Shown here piece after piece: positions 59,091 through 64,000 of a stretch of DNA of 64,000 bases (the stretch's first letter is position 1; the number at the start of each line of letters is the position of its first letter). The position numbers were made by a program, and so were the translations under genes. Location of the stretch: contig CACXYH010000009.1 in NCBI GenBank assembly GCA_902771785.1, positions 62,001-126,000 on the forward strand, read 5' to 3'. Below the pieces are notes generated by a model, which made no database searches, had not been told where the DNA came from, and saw only the letters and a program-made list of their open reading frames with translations. The DNA is from an uncultured Prevotellaceae bacterium. GTDB taxonomy: Bacteria; Bacteroidota; Bacteroidia; Bacteroidales; Bacteroidaceae.

Positions 59091-60731
59091 ATGACAAACA
59101 TCCTTTTAAACATCGACGCAGGCACCATCGACTGGAGTCGTGCCCAATTTGCCCTCACGGCCATCTACCACTGGCTCTTCGTGCCGCTTACGCTCGGCCT
59201 GGCCATCATCATGGGCATCGCCGAGACATGCTACTATCGCACCAAGGACATCTTCTGGAAAGACACGGCCAAGTTCTGGCAAAAGCTGTTCGGCATCAAC
59301 TTTGCAATGGGTGTAGCCACAGGCATCATCCTTGAGTTTGAATTTGGAACCAACTGGAGCAACTACTCATGGTTCGTAGGCGACATCTTCGGTGCCCCAT
59401 TGGCTATCGAGGGTATTGTTGCCTTCTTCATGGAGTCGACCTTCGTAGCCGTGATGTACTTCGGTTGGAAGAAGGTGTCGCCCGGGTTCCATCTGGCCTC
59501 CACCTGGCTGACGGGCCTTGGTGCTACGATTTCGGCATGGTGGATATTGGTAGCCAATGCCTGGATGCAATGCCCCGTAGGCTGTGAGTTCAATCCCGAC
59601 ACGATGCGCAATGAGATGGTCGACTTCCTGGCCGTAGCCTTCTCGCCCTTTGCCGTCGGCAAGTTCTGCCACACAGTGGTCTCTTCGTGGATCATCGGAG
59701 CTGTCTTCGTGGTAGCCGTCAGTAGCTGGTTCCTCATGAAGAAGCGCGAAACGAAGTTGGCCACCGAAAGCATTAAGATAGGAGCCGTCGTAGGCTTGCT
59801 TGCCTCGTTAGGTGCTGCTATGACCGGACACCTGAGCGGACAGCAGGTGGCTGAGGCACAGCCCATGAAGCTGGCAGCCATGGAGGCCCTCTACAACGGA
59901 GGCCATCGCCAAAGCCTGACAATGGTGGCACTGGTGAACCCGTTCCGTCAGCCCGACTATGCCACCGAGGAGGAGCCTGCACTGAAAATAGCGTTGCCTG
60001 GCGCCCTCTCGATGATGGCAACCAACACATTCGATGGTTACGTGCCTGGTGTGAACGACTTGCTAAACGGCTACACCAAGCCCGACGGAACCGTTGAGCC
60101 TTCAGCCGACGAGAAGATAGAACGCGGTAAGCAGGCCATTGCTGCCTTGGCGGCATATCGCAAGGCCAAGGCTGAGGGAGCCGATGAGGCTGTGACGCGC
60201 CAGCATCTGGCCGTTCTACAGGAGAACATGCCCTACTTCGGCTATGGCTACATTCGCGACAAGGCTGAGCTGGTACCTTTCATTCCAGTCAACTTCTGGG
60301 CCTTCCGTATCATGGTGGGGCTGGGTTGCGTGTTCATCCTCTTCTTCGGTGTACTTGCCATCCTGTCTTTCCGAATTCCACTACTGTCCGTCGTCACGCG
60401 CCGGCTGTTGGCCGCCATCGGACTGCTGCCTGAGACGGAGGCCGACGCCTACGACATTGCCCATCTGCCACACTGGCACTATTGGGTAGCCATCGCGCTG
60501 CTGCCGCTGGCCTACGTAGCCTCAGAGAGCGGATGGCTTGTTGCTGAGTTCGGACGTCAGCCGTGGACCATTCAGGACATGCTGCCCACATGGGCTGCCG
60601 TCTCCAATCTCCACTCGTCGAGTGTCGTCACCACATTCGTACTCTTCTTGGTGCTCTTTACCACTATGCTGGCCGTAGAAATCAGCATCCTGCTGAAGCA
60701 AATCAAGAAGGGACCGGAATACGAGAACTAA
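59091..60731 (+). CDS. cydA: Cytochrome bd quinol oxidase subunit I
   Basis: A 546-residue haem-bearing subunit of cytochrome bd. It has nine predicted membrane helices, with the N-terminal haem-ligand region LTAIYHWLFVPLTLG and a second histidine in KFCHTVVSSW. The quinol-binding Q loop region (about 260-400) is followed by the family motif GRQPWTIQDMLPT near the C-terminus. The oxidase reduces O2 with very high affinity, typical of nanaerobic Bacteroidales. Between it and cydB lies a 143-bp gap with an inverted repeat. Confidence 0.96.
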   Translation: MTNILLNIDAGTIDWSRAQFALTAIYHWLFVPLTLGLAIIMGIAETCYYRTKDIFWKDTAKFWQKLFGINFAMGVATGIILEFEFGTNWSNYSWFVGDIFGAPLAIEGIVAFFMESTFVAVMYFGWKKVSPGFHLASTWLTGLGATISAWWILVANAWMQCPVGCEFNPDTMRNEMVDFLAVAFSPFAVGKFCHTVVSSWIIGAVFVVAVSSWFLMKKRETKLATESIKIGAVVGLLASLGAAMTGHLSGQQVAEAQPMKLAAMEALYNGGHRQSLTMVALVNPFRQPDYATEEEPALKIALPGALSMMATNTFDGYVPGVNDLLNGYTKPDGTVEPSADEKIERGKQAIAALAAYRKAKAEGADEAVTRQHLAVLQENMPYFGYGYIRDKAELVPFIPVNFWAFRIMVGLGCVFILFFGVLAILSFRIPLLSVVTRRLLAAIGLLPETEADAYDIAHLPHWHYWVAIALLPLAYVASESGWLVAEFGRQPWTIQDMLPTWAAVSNLHSSSVVTTFVLFLVLFTTMLAVEISILLKQIKKGPEYEN

Positions 60732-60744
60732 GAGAAAAAGGAAC

Positions 60745-60859
60745 AGTGAATAGTGAATAATTTGCTACCGCTGTCACCTTCCATACAAGATAATAAAACT
60801 AATAAAAACATGAATAGCAAGAAGAGCGGAAGCAAATTATTCACTTTTCACTATTCACT
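60745..60859. repeat. Inverted repeat in the cydA-cydB gap
   Basis: Arm 60745-60772 and arm 60825-60859 pair over about 27 bp with one A-A mismatch and a 7-nt insertion in the right arm. The outer part is made of agtgaatagtgaa-type units. The 52-nt loop carries no ORF. It would form a hairpin in the cydAB mRNA. The AT-rich gtgaatagtgaat motif is one I recall as recurrent between genes in this group of bacteria. Confidence 0.75.
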
Positions 60860-60874
60860 TATACATTAATAATT

Positions 60875-62020
60875 ATGACCTACGAATTTCTTCAACACTA
60901 CTGGTGCTTCGTCGTAGCGCTACTTGGCGCACTACTCGTGTTCCTGCTGTTTGTTCAGGGAGCCAACTCCGTAGCCACAAGTCTGGGCCGTACCGAAGAA
61001 GGCAAGCGGCTGGTCTACAACGCAACTGGCCGCAAGTGGGAGTTCACCTTCACCACCCTCGTCACCTTTGGCGGTGCGTTCTTCGCCTCCTTCCCCCTAT
61101 TCTATTCCACCTCGTTTGGTGGCGCCTACTGGCTATGGATGCTCATTCTGCTCACATTCGTGCTCCAGGCCGTAAGCTACGAGTTTCAGAACAAGCTGGG
61201 CAACTTTCTCGGACCACGTACGTTCCAGTTCTTCCTCACCCTCAACGGCATCTTTGGCCCGCTGCTCTTAGGAGCTGCCGTAGCCACCTTCTTCGAGGGG
61301 TCGAACTTCATCATCGAGAAGAACAACCTCATTGACCCAACCGCTGTCACGCCTATCATCTCGCGCTGGGCCAATGCTTCCCACGGCCTCGATGCTCTGC
61401 TTAACCCGTGGGTGCTCGTTTTTGGATTCGCCGTAGTGTTTCTAGCCCGCACGCTGGGCATACTCTACGTCATGAACTGTGTCGACGATGAGGATATCCG
61501 CTCGCGTGGCAGTGTGCGCCTCATAGGTACTGCCGTACCCTTCGTGCTGCTGTTCGTGGCGTGGCTGGTCCATCTGCTGCTCAAGGACGGTTTCGCCTAC
61601 ACCGACGAGGGCGTCATCTGCATGCAGCCCTACAAGTATCTGACCAACTTTACCCACATGTGGTATCTGCTCCTGTTGCTTTTGGCAGGCGTGGTGCTCG
61701 TACTCTTCGGCATCGTGAAGACCGTCGTCTCCAGCAACTACAATGGCGGCATCTGGCCTGCCGGCGTGGGCACTGTGCTCACCGTGCTTGCCCTGCTGCT
61801 CTGCTCGGCCTGGAACCACACGGCCTACTACCCATCGACGGCCGACCTGCAGTCGTCGCTAACCATGGCTAACTCCTGCTCCAGCGAGTTCACGCTACGC
61901 GTCATGTTCTACGTCTCGCTGCTCGTGCCCTTCGTACTGGCCTACATCGTCTACTGCTGGCGAGCCATCGACAAGAAGAAGCTCACCCGCGAGGAAATAC
62001 AGTCAGACCATGCCTACTAA
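60875..62020 (+). CDS. cydB: Cytochrome bd quinol oxidase subunit II
   Basis: A 381-residue partner of CydA with about nine membrane helices. Conserved features include the N-terminal QHYWCFVVALLGALLVFLLF-like helix, GRTEEGKRLVYNATGRKWE, ISRWANASHGLDAL and a C-terminal LVPFVLAYIVYCWRAIDKKK. It begins with the usual CydB tryptophan-rich start and ends in the small NUDIX gene's upstream region. Confidence 0.95.
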   Translation: MTYEFLQHYWCFVVALLGALLVFLLFVQGANSVATSLGRTEEGKRLVYNATGRKWEFTFTTLVTFGGAFFASFPLFYSTSFGGAYWLWMLILLTFVLQAVSYEFQNKLGNFLGPRTFQFFLTLNGIFGPLLLGAAVATFFEGSNFIIEKNNLIDPTAVTPIISRWANASHGLDALLNPWVLVFGFAVVFLARTLGILYVMNCVDDEDIRSRGSVRLIGTAVPFVLLFVAWLVHLLLKDGFAYTDEGVICMQPYKYLTNFTHMWYLLLLLLAGVVLVLFGIVKTVVSSNYNGGIWPAGVGTVLTVLALLLCSAWNHTAYYPSTADLQSSLTMANSCSSEFTLRVMFYVSLLVPFVLAYIVYCWRAIDKKKLTREEIQSDHAY

Positions 62021-62027
62021 AACAGCT

Positions 62028-62528
62028 ATGCACGACAACCATCAAGAATTGTTCCCCATCGTCGATGAGCAGGGAAACGTCGTCGGGTCGGCCACGCGTG
62101 GGCAGTGCCACAATGGTTCTAGGCTGTTACACCCTGTGGTCCATCTGCACGTATTCAACTCTCAGGGCGAGGTATATCTGCAGAAACGTCCCGCATGGAA
62201 AGACATTCAGCCCGGCAAGTGGGACACTGCCGTAGGAGGACACATGGACTACGGCGAGACGCCCGAAGAAGCACTTCAGCGGGAAGCACGCGAAGAGCTG
62301 GGTATCAACGATTTCATCCCACAACGCGTGGGACAATACGTGTACGATAGCAACGTTGAACGCGAGCTGGTCTACGTCAACCGCACCACCTTCGACGGCC
62401 CCGTCAGCCCTTCTGATGAAGAGCTCGACGGCGGCCGTTTCTGGAGCCTCGACGAGCTACGCCAGGTCATGGGTAAGAACATTCTGACGCCCAACTTCGA
62501 AAGCGAGTTCTGCCGGTACTTTCTGTGA
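62028..62528 (+). CDS. NUDIX hydrolase (YfcD-like)
   Basis: A 166-residue NUDIX protein. The NUDIX box G-x5-E-x7-REAREELGI is intact in GHMDYGETPEEALQ and REAREELGI. The N-terminal ELFPIVDEQGNVVG and HLHVFNSQGEVYLQKR make it similar to YfcD/IPP-isomerase-like NUDIX enzymes. It hydrolyses a nucleoside-diphosphate-linked substrate that cannot be named from sequence. The start at 62028 is chosen (7 bp after cydB); an in-frame ATG at 62010 would overlap cydB by 11 bp. Confidence 0.88.
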   Translation: MHDNHQELFPIVDEQGNVVGSATRGQCHNGSRLLHPVVHLHVFNSQGEVYLQKRPAWKDIQPGKWDTAVGGHMDYGETPEEALQREAREELGINDFIPQRVGQYVYDSNVERELVYVNRTTFDGPVSPSDEELDGGRFWSLDELRQVMGKNILTPNFESEFCRYFL

Positions 62529-62550
62529 AGGCACACTCTCAAAGCCACCA

Positions 62551-63450
62551 CTATGCCCTCCCCCGATATTCGCCGGGAGTCATGGAAGTCATGCGGCGAA
62601 AGAACTTCGAGAAGAAGGAAGGATTCGGAAAATTCAGCTCTTCGCTAATCTGAGCTACGCTTTTGTTAGAATGTTTGAGGGCTATCTTAGCATGAGTCAC
62701 CAAAGCATCGTCTATCCAATCTTTGGCAGCATGGCCACTCACCTTTTTGATGAGCGTACTCATATATCGAGCCGACAAACAGAGGCGCGAGGCATAATAG
62801 TCTATCTGATGTTCACAAACAGCGTCTTTGTTCACCAATTGAATAAAATCAGCGAAAAGTCGCTGTTCACGAGTCTGCGACAATCGGTTTGCCTCTTCAT
62901 GCCGGCTCCATAGATAGTCCACATACCATAAAAAAGTGCTCAGCAAGTGAAGCGTCACTTGTGGACTATGGTCTTTATCGCTCATATTCATATATAATAA
63001 ATAATGTATATGGTCCAGGAAAGCCAGTTCGTGGGGTTCTAAATGAAAATGAAACTCACGCAGATGCCCGTCGAATGCTTTGGGGATGTGGTTGCCAATA
63101 GCCAGCGAAAAAAGATCGTCACTCATCGACAGTCCCATTCCTCGAACATCGGCAGCAGCATTATCCAACTGCACGATACCATTCGGAGCCAAGAATATCA
63201 GTTCACCCGCCTCCAAGTGGTGCGACGTCAGGTTGATAATCGGTTCCACCCACCCCTTCTTCACGATGAGCATACGCATCTCAGGCATCTTGAGCGGCCC
63301 TTGCCTGAACTGTTGCTCCACAGCAGAGAGTTCTATTCGGCGTGCAATGGCCAAATGCTGCGAAATATAATTACCCACCAGCTGGTCGTCGTTCTCAGCA
63401 AGCAGATGCTTCAGCTGAGTCAATGTAAAAGTTCTTGGTTCTGTCATCAT
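62551..63450 (-). CDS. AraC-family transcriptional regulator
   Basis: A 299-residue regulator. An N-terminal cupin-like sensory domain (about 35-180; VEPIINLTSHHLEAGELIFL, VQLDNAAADV) precedes the two-HTH AraC domain (about 210-299; YASRLCLSARYMSTLIKKVS and SVAQISEELNFPNPSFFSKFFRR). It is divergent from a TolC-type gene at 63617 with only 166 bp between, so it probably controls that efflux operon. The ligand is unknown. Confidence 0.9.
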   Translation of the reverse strand: MMTEPRTFTLTQLKHLLAENDDQLVGNYISQHLAIARRIELSAVEQQFRQGPLKMPEMRMLIVKKGWVEPIINLTSHHLEAGELIFLAPNGIVQLDNAAADVRGMGLSMSDDLFSLAIGNHIPKAFDGHLREFHFHLEPHELAFLDHIHYLLYMNMSDKDHSPQVTLHLLSTFLWYVDYLWSRHEEANRLSQTREQRLFADFIQLVNKDAVCEHQIDYYASRLCLSARYMSTLIKKVSGHAAKDWIDDALVTHAKIALKHSNKSVAQISEELNFPNPSFFSKFFRRMTSMTPGEYRGRA

Positions 63451-63467
63451 TCTGTTCTTTACCGCTA

Positions 63468-63475
63468 CAAAGATA
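63468..63475 (-). promoter_or_regulatory. -7 box of the AraC regulator promoter
   Basis: Minus-strand TATCTTTG, 18 bp before the ATG at 63450. Confidence 0.55.
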
Positions 63476-63572
63476 AGGAAAAAGAACTAATTTAGCCTCT
63501 TTTTTATTAACTTTCGTACAAAAAGAGCATTCTTTCTTTGTTAAAGATAGCAATGCAATCATTTATTTGTCG

Positions 63573-63580
63573 TACCTTTG
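63573..63580 (+). promoter_or_regulatory. -7 box of the second tolC-type gene promoter
   Basis: TACCTTTG, 37 bp before the ATG at 63617. It lies about 100 bp from the AraC gene promoter, in divergent orientation. Confidence 0.6.
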
Positions 63581-63616
63581 CACCATCAAAACAATTACAA
63601 CTACTATCTCTGGAAT

Positions 63617-64000
63617 ATGAAAAAAATACTATTGGTCTTCATGCTGATACCCTCCGTGATGACAGCCCAGACACTCGACGAATGTCAGCAGGCTGCCGAA
63701 CGGAACTATCCACTCATCAGACAGTATGACCTCATTACGAAGACTACGGACCTGACAGTGAAGAACCTTCAAAAAGGATGGCTGCCACAGCTGTCGGCAC
63801 AAGCACAGGCCACGCTACAGAGCGACGTCACAAACTGGCCTGACCAGATGCAAACCATGATGCAACAAATGGGCATCAGTACAAAAGGACTTTCTAAAGG
63901 TCAGTATCGGCTAGGCATCGATGTTCAGCAAACCGTGTTCGACGGCGGACTCATTCGCAGCCAACAGCAAATAGCCCGTCAGCAAGGTAAAATACAGGAG
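63617..64000 (+). CDS. TolC-family outer-membrane efflux protein, N-terminal fragment
   Basis: The first 128 codons of a second TolC-like protein; it continues past the window. The signal peptide MKKILLVFMLIPSVMTAQ is followed by TLDECQQAAERNYPLIRQYD, the standard first helix, and VQQTVFDGGLIRSQQQIARQ, the standard first OEP strand-helix turn. Its promoter faces the AraC regulator. It is probably the first gene of an RND or ABC efflux operon that follows outside the window. Confidence 0.88.
   Translation, partial: MKKILLVFMLIPSVMTAQTLDECQQAAERNYPLIRQYDLITKTTDLTVKNLQKGWLPQLSAQAQATLQSDVTNWPDQMQTMMQQMGISTKGLSKGQYRLGIDVQQTVFDGGLIRSQQQIARQQGKIQE

Noticed and set aside
1..64000. tRNA, rRNA, insertion sequences or prophage
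   Set aside because: No cloverleaf candidates, rRNA-like stretches, transposase or phage motifs were seen in the coding or intergenic sequence by eye; a covariance-model scan would be needed to exclude small RNAs.

Overview
This 64 kb window is from a Bacteroidota chromosome, most likely Prevotella or a close relative in Prevotellaceae. The main evidence is the promoter type. Many genes are preceded by the Bacteroidetes -7 box TAnnTTTG (TACCTTTG, TAATTTTG, TATCTTTG, TACTTTTG), several with TTTG 19-20 bp upstream, and Shine-Dalgarno sequences are absent. The gene content agrees: BspA-type leucine-rich repeats, pectin-degrading enzymes, PPi-dependent phosphofructokinase, a Bacteroidetes CcsBA fusion, DUF4492 upstream of cytochrome bd, and lipoproteins whose lipid-modified Cys is followed by Asp-rich or Gly/Asp sequence. 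Coding sequence is GC-rich, so long spurious antisense frames are common. I see no transposase, phage gene, CRISPR array, rRNA or tRNA. The window opens inside secA and closes inside a tolC-type gene.

Layout. 0-3.7 kb: end of secA, an orphan ABC ATPase, an HU protein, a 29-residue very basic protein and RNase E/G. 3.7-11 kb: secreted pectin enzymes (CE12 esterase, GH106 rhamnosidase, and on the other strand a GH127/146-type arabinofuranosidase). 11-13.1 kb: thioredoxin-fold lipoprotein. 13.1-13.7 kb: a gene-free stretch with two hairpins of matching architecture and a 22-bp tandem array. 13.7-22 kb: TrmN6 and a hemerythrin-LuxR regulator, divergent from a porin / imelysin / di-heme oxidoreductase / CcsBA operon. 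22-26.9 kb: secreted HExxH protein, aspS, two small winged-helix-like proteins. 26.8-29.9 kb: small surface-polysaccharide cluster. 30-32.3 kb: hybrid histidine kinase and membrane EEP protein. 32.5-35.5 kb: fabD-GH13-AlaX operon. 35.5-36.2 kb: nested inverted repeats with outward promoters. 36.2-40.7 kb: queC, pfp, GH25, secreted EEP nuclease. 40.7-48.7 kb: minus-strand envelope genes (POT transporter, beta-barrel, LysM/periplasmic-binding protein, RmuC, PBP1A, DUF805). 48.8-49.1 kb: two adjacent 22-bp tandem arrays. 49.2-52.8 kb: trmB, LRR protein, Mrp. 52.8-57.8 kb: TolC/HlyD/ABC-2 exporter without an ATPase. 57.8-62.5 kb: coiled-coil protein, DUF4492, cydAB, NUDIX. 62.5-64 kb: AraC regulator divergent from a second tolC-type gene.

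How the genes work together. The imelysin/di-heme/CcsBA operon makes a haem-c protein beside its own haem-ligation factor, under a probable diiron-sensing regulator. Together with cydAB this points to a bacterium coping with low or fluctuating oxygen. The carbohydrate enzymes indicate pectin side-chain degradation. The least explained features are the non-coding repeats: three different sequences sharing a 22-bp period and a 13-nt dyad core, two palindromes with conserved flanks but unrelated arms, and the inverted-repeat block upstream of fabD.
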